64,000 nucleotides of DNA, from NCBI RefSeq assembly GCF_014655595.1, contig NZ_BNBL01000001.1:219284-283283 (forward strand), read 5' to 3'. The DNA is from Streptomyces griseocarneus. GTDB lineage: Bacteria > Actinomycetota > Actinomycetes > Streptomycetales > Streptomycetaceae. Made by a program: the position numbers and the translations under genes. How positions within the stretch are numbered: position 1 is the stretch's first letter; every line of letters begins with the position of its first letter. This document shows positions 51,041 to 59,384 of this stretch, piece after piece. Under the pieces are notes generated by a model that saw only the letters and a program-made list of their open reading frames with translations, did no database searches and was not told where the DNA came from.

Positions 51041-51080
51041 CTAGAAGCTTCTAGGAGCTTCTGCAAGCTTCTGTAAGCCG
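51041..51080 (+). repeat. Four 10-bp tandem repeats just before dxs
   Basis: CTAGAAGCTT, CTAGGAGCTT, CTGCAAGCTT and CTGTAAGCCG follow each other without gaps. CTAGAAGCTTCTAG (51041-51054) is a perfect 14-bp palindrome. The period is one helical turn and the block ends 23 bp before the dxs start codon. Confidence 0.9.
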
Positions 51081-51103
51081 ACAGCTCGATGAAGGAGGCA
51101 CGG

Positions 51104-53041
51104 GTGGCCCTGCTGACCCGCATCAGGGAACCGCGCGACCTGGACCGGCTGAGCCCGGAGCAGCTCGACCGGCTGGCCGGGGAGATCCGCACCTTCCTCG
51201 TCGACGCCGTCTCCAAGACCGGCGGTCACCTGGGCCCGAACCTCGGCGTGGTCGAGCTGACCATCGCCCTGCACCGCGTCTTCGACTCGCCCAAGGACAA
51301 GATCCTCTTCGACACGGGCCACCAGGCCTACGTCCACAAGGTCCTCACCGGCCGCCAGGACTTCTCGAAGCTGCGCGCCAAGGGCGGCCTGTCCGGCTAC
51401 CCCTCGCGCGAGGAGTCCGAGCACGACGTCATCGAGAACAGCCACGCCTCCACGGTGCTGGGCTGGGCCGACGGCCTCGCCAAGGCCAACCAGGTCCTGG
51501 GCAAGGACGACCACGTCGTCGCGGTCATCGGCGACGGCGCCCTGACCGGCGGCATGGCCTGGGAGGCGCTGAACAACATCGCCGTGGCCAAGGACCGCCC
51601 GCTCGTGATCGTCGTCAACGACAACGAGCGCTCCTACGAGCCCACCATCGGCGGCCTGGCCAACCACCTGGCGACCCTGCGCACCACCGACGGCTACGAG
51701 CGCTTCCTGGCCCGCGGCAAGGACCTCCTCGAGCGCACTCCCGTCCTCGGCAAGCCCCTCTACGAGACGCTGCACGGCGCCAAGAAGGGCCTGAAGGACT
51801 TCATCGCCCCGCAGGGCATGTTCGAGGACCTGGGCCTGAAGTACGTCGGCCCGATCGACGGCCACGACATCGAGGCCCTGGAGTCCGCCCTGCAGCGCGC
51901 CAAGCGCTTCGGCGGCCCCGTCCTCGTGCACTGCCTCACCCAGAAGGGCCGCGGCTACAAGCACGCCGAGCAGAACGAGGCCGACCGCTTCCACGGCATC
52001 GGTGCCATCCACCCCGACACCGGCCTGCCCGTCGCCTCCGGCGGCGCCAGCTGGACCTCCGTCTTCGCCGACGAGATGGTGAAGCTCGGCAAGGAGCGCG
52101 AGGACATCGTCGCCATCACGGCGGCCATGATGCAGCCCGTGGGCCTGGGCAAGTTCGCCAAGGCCTTCCCCGAGCGGGTCTACGACGTCGGCATCGCCGA
52201 GCAGCACGCCGCCACCTCCGCGGCGGGCCTGGCCACCGGCGGCCTGCACCCGGTCTTCGCCGTCTACGCCACCTTCCTCAACCGCGCCTTCGACCAGGTC
52301 CTGATGGACGTCGCCCTGCACAAGTGCGGCGTGACCTTCGTCCTGGACCGGGCCGGCGTCACCGGCGACGACGGCGCCTCGCACAACGGCATGTGGGACA
52401 TGTCGATCCTCCAGGTCGTCCCCGGCCTGCGCATCGCCGCCCCGCGCGACGCCGACCAGGTCCGCGCCCAGCTGCGCGAGGCCGTCGCCGTCAAGGACGC
52501 GCCGACCGTCGTGCGCTACTCCAAGGGCACCGTCGGCCCGGCCGTCGAGGCCGTCCGCCGCGTCGGCGGCATGGACGTCCTGCGCGAGCCCGCCGAGGAC
52601 ACGGCCCGCCCGGACGTCCTCATCGTCTCCGTCGGCGCCCTCGCCCCGATGTGCCTGGAGATCGCCGACCTGCTCGACAAGCAGGGCATCTCCTCGACCG
52701 TCGTCGACCCGCGCTGGGTCAAGCCCGTCGACGAGGCCCTGCCCGGCCTCGCCGAGAAGCACCGCGTCGTCGTCACCGTCGAGGACAACGGCCGCGTCGG
52801 CGGCGTCGGTTCGGCCGTCGCCCAGGCGCTGCGCGACGCCGGCGTGGACCTGCCGCTGCGCGACTTCGGCATCCCGCCGCGCTTCCTCGACCACGCCTCC
52901 CGCAAGGAGGTCATGGCCGAGATCGGGCTGACCGCCCCCGACATCGCCCGTCAGGTCACCGGCCTCGTCGCCAAGCTCGACGGACGCTACGAGGACACCC
53001 CCGAGGACCCGGCCGAGGCCGCCGGAGTCGTCCGGGACTGA
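51104..53041 (+). CDS. dxs: 1-deoxy-D-xylulose-5-phosphate synthase
   Basis: This 645-residue thiamine-diphosphate enzyme condenses pyruvate with glyceraldehyde 3-phosphate, the first and flux-controlling step of the MEP isoprenoid pathway. Visible motifs are [16 protein letters not shown] near residue 42, [15 protein letters not shown] near 72, the ThDP-binding [16 protein letters not shown] (about 144-159), and the transketolase-like [18 protein letters not shown] with [10 protein letters not shown] in the C-terminal half. GTG 51104 gives [10 protein letters not shown] and has AAGGAGG 5 bp upstream; in-frame ATG 51089 is less likely. The 10-bp repeats lie directly in front. Confidence 0.97.
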   Translation: MALLTRIREPRDLDRLSPEQLDRLAGEIRTFLVDAVSKTGGHLGPNLGVVELTIALHRVFDSPKDKILFDTGHQAYVHKVLTGRQDFSKLRAKGGLSGYPSREESEHDVIENSHASTVLGWADGLAKANQVLGKDDHVVAVIGDGALTGGMAWEALNNIAVAKDRPLVIVVNDNERSYEPTIGGLANHLATLRTTDGYERFLARGKDLLERTPVLGKPLYETLHGAKKGLKDFIAPQGMFEDLGLKYVGPIDGHDIEALESALQRAKRFGGPVLVHCLTQKGRGYKHAEQNEADRFHGIGAIHPDTGLPVASGGASWTSVFADEMVKLGKEREDIVAITAAMMQPVGLGKFAKAFPERVYDVGIAEQHAATSAAGLATGGLHPVFAVYATFLNRAFDQVLMDVALHKCGVTFVLDRAGVTGDDGASHNGMWDMSILQVVPGLRIAAPRDADQVRAQLREAVAVKDAPTVVRYSKGTVGPAVEAVRRVGGMDVLREPAEDTARPDVLIVSVGALAPMCLEIADLLDKQGISSTVVDPRWVKPVDEALPGLAEKHRVVVTVEDNGRVGGVGSAVAQALRDAGVDLPLRDFGIPPRFLDHASRKEVMAEIGLTAPDIARQVTGLVAKLDGRYEDTPEDPAEAAGVVRD

Positions 53042-53247
53042 CGCCCACTCACATCGCCGTGCCGCAGGGGCCGGCCGTACCGCCTTCCGGGGCTGGTCCG
53101 GTCGGCCCTTCCGCATGGATGCGCCGGACCTCCATCGGGTGAATCCTGGACGGGGTGGCTGTGGCCGCCCGAGTACGGCCCCGATCATCGCGGACACTCG
53201 CTCAGTTCAGGGAGGACGAGTGACGCCGAGCAGGTGGAGGTGAGCCG

Positions 53248-54768
53248 ATGAGCACAGCGCATTCCGACCGGAGCGGCCGCGGCAGGAGCGGCATCTTCCG
53301 GACCAAGACCGTGGAGCAGTCCATCCAGGACACCGAGGAGCCGGAGCACGCCCTCAGGAAGGACCTCTCCTCGCTGGACCTGACCGTGTTCGGAGTCGGC
53401 GTCGTCATCGGCACCGGCATCTTCGTCCTCACCGGAAAGGTGGCCAAGGAGAACGCCGGGCCCTCGGTGGCCCTCGCCTTCGTCCTCGCCGGCATCGTGT
53501 GCGGGCTCGCCGCGCTGTGCTACGCCGAATTCGCCTCCACCGTCCCGGTGGCCGGGTCCGCGTACACCTTCTCGTACGCCTCGCTCGGCGAACTGCCCGC
53601 CTGGATCATCGGCTGGGACCTCATCCTGGAGCTGGCGCTGGGCTGCGCCGTGGTGGCCGTCGGCTGGTCCGGCTACATCCAGTCGCTGATGGCCAACGCC
53701 GGCTGGCACCTGCCCGGGCCGCTGACGGGGGCTCATGACGGCACGTTCGGCTTCGACATCCTCGCCTTCGCCCTCGTCCTGGTGCTGACGGGCATTCTGG
53801 TCGCCGGAATGAAGCTGTCGTCGCGGGTGACGGCGGTCGTGGTCGGCGTGAAGGTCACCGTCGTCCTCATCGTCATCATCGTCGGCGCCTTCTTCATCAG
53901 CGGCAGCAACTACGAGCCGTTCGTCCCGCCTTCCGAGAGCGCACCGTCCGGCGGCGGGCTCGCCGCCCCGCTGGTGCAGGTGATCTTCGGCTTCACCCCC
54001 TCCAACTTCGGCGTCATGGGCATCTTCTCGGCCGCCGCGGTCGTCTTCTTCGCCTTCATCGGCTTCGACATCGTCGCCACCGCCGCCGAGGAGACCCGCA
54101 ACCCCCAGCGCGATCTCCCGCGCGGCATCCTCGGCTCCCTGCTCATCTGCACCGTGCTCTACGTGGCCGTGTCCATCGTCGTCACCGGCATGCAGAAGTA
54201 CGACCAGCTCTCCGTGAAGGCACCGCTCGCCGACGCCTTCAAGGCCGCCGGGCACCCGTTCTGGGCCGGGCTGATCAGCTTCGGCGCGGCCGTCGGCCTC
54301 ACCTCCGTCTGCATGATCCTGCTGCTGGGGCAGAGCCGGGTGTTCTTCGCCATGAGCCGCGACGGCCTGCTGCCCCGCTTCTTCTCCACCGTCCACCCCC
54401 GCTACGGCACGCCCTACCGCTCGACGATCCTCCTCGGCGTCGTCGTCGCCGTGGTCGCGGGCTTCACCTCGATCGACGTGCTGGCCGAACTGGTCAACAT
54501 CGGCACGCTCTTCGCCTTCATCGTCGTCGCCATCGGCGTCGTCATCCTGCGCCGCACCCGGCCCGAGCTGCCCCGCGCCTTCCGCACCCCGTTCGTGCCC
54601 TTCGTCCCCGTGCTGTCCGTCCTGGCCTCGCTGTGGCTGATGCTGAACCTGCCGTCCGAGACCTGGGTGCGGTTCGCCGTGTGGATGGCCATCGGCGTCG
54701 TCGTGTACTTCCTCTACGGGTACCGCCGGAGCCGGGTGAACCAGCCCGACCGGCGGCCCACCGTCTGA
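53248..54768 (+). CDS. APC-superfamily amino acid permease (CAT-like)
   Basis: A 506-residue inner-membrane transporter with about 12 helices. It has the cationic amino acid transporter pattern: [24 protein letters not shown] read as the GIGTGIF-type substrate loop (about residues 48-65), [19 protein letters not shown] (about 92-110) and [22 protein letters not shown] (about 268-289). It probably imports an amino acid by proton exchange; the exact one is unknown. The ATG follows GGTGGAGGTGAG. A GC hairpin lies after it, shared with the convergent NYN gene. Confidence 0.92.
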   Translation: MSTAHSDRSGRGRSGIFRTKTVEQSIQDTEEPEHALRKDLSSLDLTVFGVGVVIGTGIFVLTGKVAKENAGPSVALAFVLAGIVCGLAALCYAEFASTVPVAGSAYTFSYASLGELPAWIIGWDLILELALGCAVVAVGWSGYIQSLMANAGWHLPGPLTGAHDGTFGFDILAFALVLVLTGILVAGMKLSSRVTAVVVGVKVTVVLIVIIVGAFFISGSNYEPFVPPSESAPSGGGLAAPLVQVIFGFTPSNFGVMGIFSAAAVVFFAFIGFDIVATAAEETRNPQRDLPRGILGSLLICTVLYVAVSIVVTGMQKYDQLSVKAPLADAFKAAGHPFWAGLISFGAAVGLTSVCMILLLGQSRVFFAMSRDGLLPRFFSTVHPRYGTPYRSTILLGVVVAVVAGFTSIDVLAELVNIGTLFAFIVVAIGVVILRRTRPELPRAFRTPFVPFVPVLSVLASLWLMLNLPSETWVRFAVWMAIGVVVYFLYGYRRSRVNQPDRRPTV

Positions 54769-54779
54769 TCCCGTCCTCG

Positions 54780-54809
54780 CCGTCCGTGCCCCGCCCGGGG
54801 CGCGGACGG
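54780..54809. terminator. Bidirectional terminator
   Basis: CCGTCCGtGCCCC (54780-54792) pairs with GGGGCgCGGACGG (54797-54809) with one unpaired pair near the middle, between convergent genes. Confidence 0.75.
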
Positions 54810-54827
54810 CCCCACGGTCCCGCGGCC

Positions 54828-55220
54828 TTACGGCCGTACCGTGCGCGGCCCCGTCACCTCGGCGCCCAGCGCCCCGACCCGCTCCCGCAACCGGCGGTCC
54901 GCGGTCACCACCACACAGCGCCGGCCCGCCTCGCGGCCGGCCACCACCTCCACCACGCGGTCGTCGCCGCTGCCGTCGGCCGCCGTCACGCGCACCCCCG
55001 GCACCGGCTCCACCCCGCGCGCCGCGCCCTCCACCACCAGCACGACCTCCAGCGGCCCCGGCAGCGGAGGGTCGATCGCCGCCGGAGGCAGCCCGGACTC
55101 CGCGTACGCCACCAGCGCGTCGCGCAGCCGCCGCGCCGCGCCCGGCCGGTCGCGCCACCAGCCGTCGGGCACGGATCCCACGACGTTGGCGGCGTCCACG
55201 ACAAGAAGGGGGACCGTCAT
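54828..55220 (-). CDS. NYN-domain (PIN-like) nuclease
   Basis: A 130-residue protein of the NYN/YacP kind. Acidic residues expected to bind metal are in LLVVDAANVVGSVPDGWW (residues 5-22), AADGSGDDRVVEVV (about 80-93) and VVVTADRRLRERV (about 103-115). The fold suggests RNA cleavage or processing in the cytoplasm. Beyond that nothing in the context points to a target. The start codon at 55220 lies 79 bp from the dyad at 55299, which belongs to the divergent gene. Confidence 0.85.
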   Translation of the reverse strand: MTVPLLVVDAANVVGSVPDGWWRDRPGAARRLRDALVAYAESGLPPAAIDPPLPGPLEVVLVVEGAARGVEPVPGVRVTAADGSGDDRVVEVVAGREAGRRCVVVTADRRLRERVGALGAEVTGPRTVRP

Positions 55221-55298
55221 GGCGACAGCCTCGCACGGGCCGGACGGGCCCGGCGCGTGCCCCCGACGGCCCGGCAGCCACGGGGAAGCGCAATGTTA

Positions 55299-55315
55299 TT
55301 GTCGAGGGTCGACAA
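55299..55315. promoter_or_regulatory. TTGTCGA palindrome, GntR-type operator candidate
   Basis: TTGTCGAgggTCGACAA has perfect 7-bp arms in the divergent gap, 29 bp before the beta-propeller gene. TTGTCGACAA-like sites are known for FCD-type GntR regulators; the regulator here is unknown. Confidence 0.55.
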
Positions 55316-55344
55316 AAAGCTCCAAGAGAGGCTGGCAGCGAGTC

Positions 55345-56448
55345 ATGGCAGTGCGGACGTCCACCCCCACCACCGGCTGGTTGCTGCGGGGCAAGGACGG
55401 ACGGCTGACGGCCTACGCGCCCGCCACCGGGGGGCTCGTCCGCTGGACCGAGACGCGCCCCGGCGGCCCCGAGTGGACCGGCCCCGAGCGCTTCGAGGTG
55501 CCGGGCCTGGAGCCCTACCTGTCCATAGCGCAGAGCCCCGAGGGCTACGTCAGCCTGGCCGGACTGCGCCGCCGCGCCCACGACGACGGCCGCGCCGAGA
55601 CCGACGTGGTCTACACGACCCAGTTCCAGCCCGGCCGCGCGCTGACCACCTGGCGCTCGATCGGCACCCCCTACGGCCAGGACTGGCAGCGCGCCGACCA
55701 GATCGGCGCCCCCACCGCGGTCGTCGACCGCGTCGGCCTGCACGTCTTCGTCCGCAACGCCGGCGGCGGCGTCTGCGGCCGGCGCCAGGACGCGCGCGGC
55801 ATCTGGGGCGCGTGGGCGGACATGAAGGGCAGTCACGTCCTCGACACGATGTCCGCCGCCGTCACCGCCGAGGGGCGCGTCGAACTCCTCGCCCCGGCGA
55901 GCGAGTTCGTCCTGCGCTGGCGCCAGGAGGAGCCCGGCGGCCCGCTGCGGCGCGTCCTGAACACCCCCGCCAAGCCCCTGGCGGGCTCGGCCTCCTCGGC
56001 ACCCACCACCGACGGCGCCATCGCCCACTTCTGGCGGGACTCCGCCGACCGCGTCCTGCACGTCCAGCGCCCCGCGGCCCCCACCGGCCCCGGCAGCCAG
56101 GAGGGCGCCGAGGCCCCCGCGCCCGTGGCCGTCCCCTCCCTCGGCGGCGACGCGAGCGGCCCCGTGGCCGTGCTGCGCACCGCCCTCGACGGACGGGAGT
56201 GCACGGTCCTGGCCCAGCGCGCCGGCTCCGGCCTGCCCGCCGTGACCGCGTACGCCGGCCAGGAGGACGAGGCCGTCGAGGCCACCTGGTCCGAGACCGG
56301 CGAGGAGTGCGTGGGCGCGCCGGCGCTGGCCCTGGACGCCAAGGGCCGCGTGGTGGTCGCCGCCATCGCCCCGGACGGCACCCTGCGGATCGCCCGCCAG
56401 CGCGTGGACGAGCCGGGGCTGGCGCTGGGGCCCTGGGTGCGGGTGTAG
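55345..56448 (+). CDS. Hypothetical beta-propeller-like protein
   Basis: A 367-residue protein without a signal peptide. It has repeated beta-strand units with Trp-centred motifs: TGWLLRGKDGRLTAY, RWTETRPGGPEWTGPE, LTTWRSIGTPYGQDW, GIWGAWADMKGSHV and AIAHFWRDSADRVLHV, spaced some 50-60 residues apart. This spacing resembles PLL-like or sialidase-like propellers, but no lectin or catalytic residues can be named. The ATG at 55345 is chosen for the start MAVRTSTPTTGWLL; the frame is open far upstream, antisense to the NYN gene, which I treat as a shadow. Confidence 0.7.
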   Translation: MAVRTSTPTTGWLLRGKDGRLTAYAPATGGLVRWTETRPGGPEWTGPERFEVPGLEPYLSIAQSPEGYVSLAGLRRRAHDDGRAETDVVYTTQFQPGRALTTWRSIGTPYGQDWQRADQIGAPTAVVDRVGLHVFVRNAGGGVCGRRQDARGIWGAWADMKGSHVLDTMSAAVTAEGRVELLAPASEFVLRWRQEEPGGPLRRVLNTPAKPLAGSASSAPTTDGAIAHFWRDSADRVLHVQRPAAPTGPGSQEGAEAPAPVAVPSLGGDASGPVAVLRTALDGRECTVLAQRAGSGLPAVTAYAGQEDEAVEATWSETGEECVGAPALALDAKGRVVVAAIAPDGTLRIARQRVDEPGLALGPWVRV

Positions 56449-56505
56449 GACCCCGGGTAGGGGCCCCGGCCGCGGCCCCGCCCGTTCCGTGACCGCGGGC
56501 CCCGC

Positions 56506-57609
56506 CTACAGGCGCTTCGCGCTGCGCAGCCCCGTCGCGTAGAAGCCGTTGCCGTCGAGGCGGGCGGCGCCGCCCTTGTCGCCGAAGGTGGGGCCGTTGG
56601 CCTCCTCGCGGCTGGAGACGAAGCGGGGCTTGCCGTCCGTGTCGAGGCCCATGTAGATGCCCACGTGGTCGAGCCGGTCGCCGGTGCGCTTGTCGATCTC
56701 GAAGAAGACCAGGTCGCCGGGCTGCAGCTTGTCGATGGCCTCGGGGCGCTTGCCGGTCAGCTCCAGCACCGGTACGCCGGGGGCGAGGCGGGCCATGCCG
56801 TTGGCGGTGCGGGGCAGGCCGTCGCCCTTGATGTCCTTGCCCATCAGGGGGTAGCGCGCGCGGTAGCCGAAGACGGTGCGGACGAAGCCGGAGCAGTCCA
56901 TGGCCCGGAGGCGCTGCGGCTCGGGGCGCTCCACCGTGCCGTCGCGGAAGGTGTAGGGGATGCCGAGGTAGTCGTAGAAGTCGGACTGCTCCAGGCGCAT
57001 GTCGCCGGCCTCGGAGCCCTTGGGGTTCAGCGGGCCGAACTGGGCGTCGCCGGCGTAGGGGACGCCCTGGGCGTCCTTCTTCTGCGGGGCGCCCTCGAGG
57101 TAGTCCATGGCGAACGCGAAGACGTCCGGGTCCTTGCTGCCCAGGTACTTGCCGAACCACTCCTTGAACCAGGCCGACTTCTCCGCGCCCTCCTTCCACT
57201 GCTCCGGCAGGAGCCGCACCCAGCTGTCGGTGGTGACCTTGGCCGAGGTGTAGTTGGGCTCGGTGAAGGTGCGGCTGGGGCCGGTGAGCACGGCGGTACG
57301 GGCGTTGTCGGTGAAGGTGGCCAGGACCGCGCCGTCGCCGGAGCGGACGACCGTGCGCGCCGGGTTGGCCAGCCGCTCGAAGCGCCGCTCGCCGGAGGGG
57401 AGCGCCTTGCCCGCCGCCGCGGTGCCGGAGCCGCCCACGGACTGGACCGGCGGGGCCGTCTCCTGCTGCTTGTCGCGCAGCTCCACCGTCAGGTAGGCGC
57501 TGGTGCCCAGCAGGCCGAGCACGACCAGCGTCTGTATCGCGCGGCGACGGCCCGGGCCCTTGGCCTTCTTCCGGGCGTTCGGCTTCCGCTCCGCTGTCTT
57601 CCGGGACAT
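56506..57609 (-). CDS. Membrane-anchored NlpC/P60 hydrolase of the PGA cluster
   Basis: A 367-residue protein: a basic N-terminus, one helix (AIQTLVVLGLLGTSAYLTV, about residues 24-42), a linker and a C-terminal NlpC/P60 cysteine peptidase. The catalytic pair is C239 in AMDCSGFVRTVFGYR and H315 in LDHVGIYMGLD. These enzymes cut gamma-D-glutamyl bonds in peptidoglycan; the PgdS enzyme of Bacillus uses the same fold to cut poly-gamma-glutamate. It lies 28 bp after pgsC in the same direction, so polymer release or trimming is a reasonable role, though wall remodelling is equally possible. Confidence 0.88.
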   Translation of the reverse strand: MSRKTAERKPNARKKAKGPGRRRAIQTLVVLGLLGTSAYLTVELRDKQQETAPPVQSVGGSGTAAAGKALPSGERRFERLANPARTVVRSGDGAVLATFTDNARTAVLTGPSRTFTEPNYTSAKVTTDSWVRLLPEQWKEGAEKSAWFKEWFGKYLGSKDPDVFAFAMDYLEGAPQKKDAQGVPYAGDAQFGPLNPKGSEAGDMRLEQSDFYDYLGIPYTFRDGTVERPEPQRLRAMDCSGFVRTVFGYRARYPLMGKDIKGDGLPRTANGMARLAPGVPVLELTGKRPEAIDKLQPGDLVFFEIDKRTGDRLDHVGIYMGLDTDGKPRFVSSREEANGPTFGDKGGAARLDGNGFYATGLRSAKRL

Positions 57610-57637
57610 GGATGTGCGCTCCGTGGGTCGGGGACGG

Positions 57638-58120
57638 TCAGGCGGTGGGCATGAAGCCGAGCAGGATCCCGGCGGTCAGCACGACGTAGTTGGCCAGCGA
57701 CACCGTGCCGGTGGCCAGCAGCGTCGCGCCCCGGGGCTGGCGCACCAGCTGGTAGGCGATCAGGCCCGGCACGATGAAGCCGAGGGTCTGGTTCGCGTAC
57801 ATCAGCGGGAACTGCTGCTGGAGGATGACGTACAGGGTCGCCTGCAGCACCACACCGGTCAGCACCACCGCGGCGAAGAGCCGCTTGCCGTAGAGGATCA
57901 CATAGCGCTGCAGCAGCAGGGTGCCCAGGTAGGTCAGCACGGTGATGCCGACGACCATCGCCGCGCGCTGGAGGTCCTCGACCAGGGTGAGGGCCAGCCA
58001 GCCCGGGGTGATCATGCCGCCCGGGGAGAGGTTCGTCGTCAGGTAGCAGACCAGGGAGAACAGCAGGCCCAGGGCGATCCCGATGGCGGCGATCTCCGGA
58101 GTGAGGACGGCGGGGATCAA
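57638..58120 (-). CDS. pgsC: Poly-gamma-glutamate synthesis protein PgsC/CapC
   Basis: A 160-residue membrane protein with about five helices, including EIAAIGIALGLLFSLVCYL (residues 9-27), AMVVGITVLTYLGTLLL and LFAAVVLTGVVLQATLYVIL. The segment TTNLSPGGMITPGWLAL (about 28-44) is the conserved PgsC/CapC loop. With PgsB it forms the membrane synthase of poly-gamma-glutamate. The start is TTG at 58120, overlapping the pgsB stop (TTGA), with GGAGAAG upstream; no better start exists. TTG and overlap suggest strict coupling to pgsB. Confidence 0.88.
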   Translation of the reverse strand: MIPAVLTPEIAAIGIALGLLFSLVCYLTTNLSPGGMITPGWLALTLVEDLQRAAMVVGITVLTYLGTLLLQRYVILYGKRLFAAVVLTGVVLQATLYVILQQQFPLMYANQTLGFIVPGLIAYQLVRQPRGATLLATGTVSLANYVVLTAGILLGFMPTA

Positions 58121-59379
58121 CGGACTTCTCCTGTGGGATCTATATACGTCGGGACATACACCGGGGGCTGCTCCGGCTGCTGTGCCGGGGCCGGCTCGTC
58201 GTCCGCCGGCAGCTCGGCCAGCCGCTCCAGCAGCAGCTCGCCCTGGCCGTGGATGTTGCCGATGGCCACCAGCGAGGCGCCGGGGCCCAGCCGGCCCAGG
58301 ATCTCCCGCTCCAGCTCGGCCGCGTCGCGCCGATCCCCGCCGAGGTCGACGACGCGGTCGCGCCACTCGGCGGGGATCGCGTCGGAGGCGCTCTTGGTGG
58401 GGTGGCCGATGAGGAAGACCGAGTCCGGGGCGAGCCGGGGGATGATCTCGCCCATCTGGCCGTTGCGCTCGACGCGGTCGGGGCGGCAGTTGATCAGTAC
58501 GTGCAGCGGCCGCTCGATGGCGCCGAGGCTCAGCAGCTGCTCGACGTTCATCAGCGTCGACTCGGGGTCGTTGGCCGCGAAGATGTTGGCGAAGCGGAAC
58601 GGCATGCCCTCGGGGGTGAGGTAGCGCTCGACGGAGAGCACACCCGGGTCCGGCGGCGCGTCGTACATCCCCTGCAGGGCCGTGGCGCGGTCGACGCCGA
58701 GCAGCTCGGCGACGGCGAGCGCGATGGCGACGTTCTCCTTGAACGTGAACCAGCTGAAGCCGCGCAGCTCCGCGTCGGTGACCGTCTCCGGGTCCACGGC
58801 GATCAGCCGGCAGTCGCGCTTGGCGGCCTCCTCGCGCAGGATGTGCAGCCGGTCGCGCTCGGCGGTCACGCAGATGCCGCCGTGCGGCATGGAGCGGCTC
58901 AGGGAGCGCGCCACGTCGTCCAGCGTCGGGCCCATCTCGGCCAGGTGGTCCTCGCGGACGTTGCACAGCACGCCGATGGTGGAGCGGATCAGCTTGGTCT
59001 GGTTGACCTCCTGCAGGGCCGGCATGACGGCCATGCACTCGATCACCAGGGCGTCCGGACGGTAGGCCGCGGCCCGCCGCACGATGCCGATCTGCTCGAC
59101 GACGTTGGCGATGCCGAACTTGCGGTAGACCGGCTCCTCGGTGGCGTCCGGGTGGATGAAGCGGGCCGCGGTGCCGGTGGTCTTGGCGACCGTGACCAGG
59201 TCGCCGCCGCGCAGGGCGCCCGCGCACAGCCGGGTGATGGAGCTCTTGCCGCGGATGCCGTTGATCAGCACCCGGGTGGGGATCATCTCGAGGTTGGTGA
59301 AGTGCCGGCGCTGTTCGATCACGCCGGCGACCAGCACGATGGCGCAGCAGATCACGAGGACCGTGTAGAGGAAGAGCAC
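58117..59379 (-). CDS. pgsB: Poly-gamma-glutamate synthase PgsB/CapB
   Basis: A 420-residue Mur-ligase-like amide ligase. One N-terminal helix (residues 3-20) anchors it, followed by the ATP site GIRGKSS (41-47), the segment DALVIECMAVMPALQEVNQT (about 110-129) and CNVREDHLAEMGPT (about 139-152), all diagnostic of CapB/PgsB. It would activate the polymer carboxyl with ATP and add glutamate by a gamma bond. The start GTG 59379 follows GGAAGGAA and lies 5 bp after the stop of the Cache/HAMP gene, so they share an mRNA. Confidence 0.92.
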   Translation of the reverse strand: MLFLYTVLVICCAIVLVAGVIEQRRHFTNLEMIPTRVLINGIRGKSSITRLCAGALRGGDLVTVAKTTGTAARFIHPDATEEPVYRKFGIANVVEQIGIVRRAAAYRPDALVIECMAVMPALQEVNQTKLIRSTIGVLCNVREDHLAEMGPTLDDVARSLSRSMPHGGICVTAERDRLHILREEAAKRDCRLIAVDPETVTDAELRGFSWFTFKENVAIALAVAELLGVDRATALQGMYDAPPDPGVLSVERYLTPEGMPFRFANIFAANDPESTLMNVEQLLSLGAIERPLHVLINCRPDRVERNGQMGEIIPRLAPDSVFLIGHPTKSASDAIPAEWRDRVVDLGGDRRDAAELEREILGRLGPGASLVAIGNIHGQGELLLERLAELPADDEPAPAQQPEQPPVYVPTYIDPTGEVR

Positions 59380-59384
59380 GTCGG

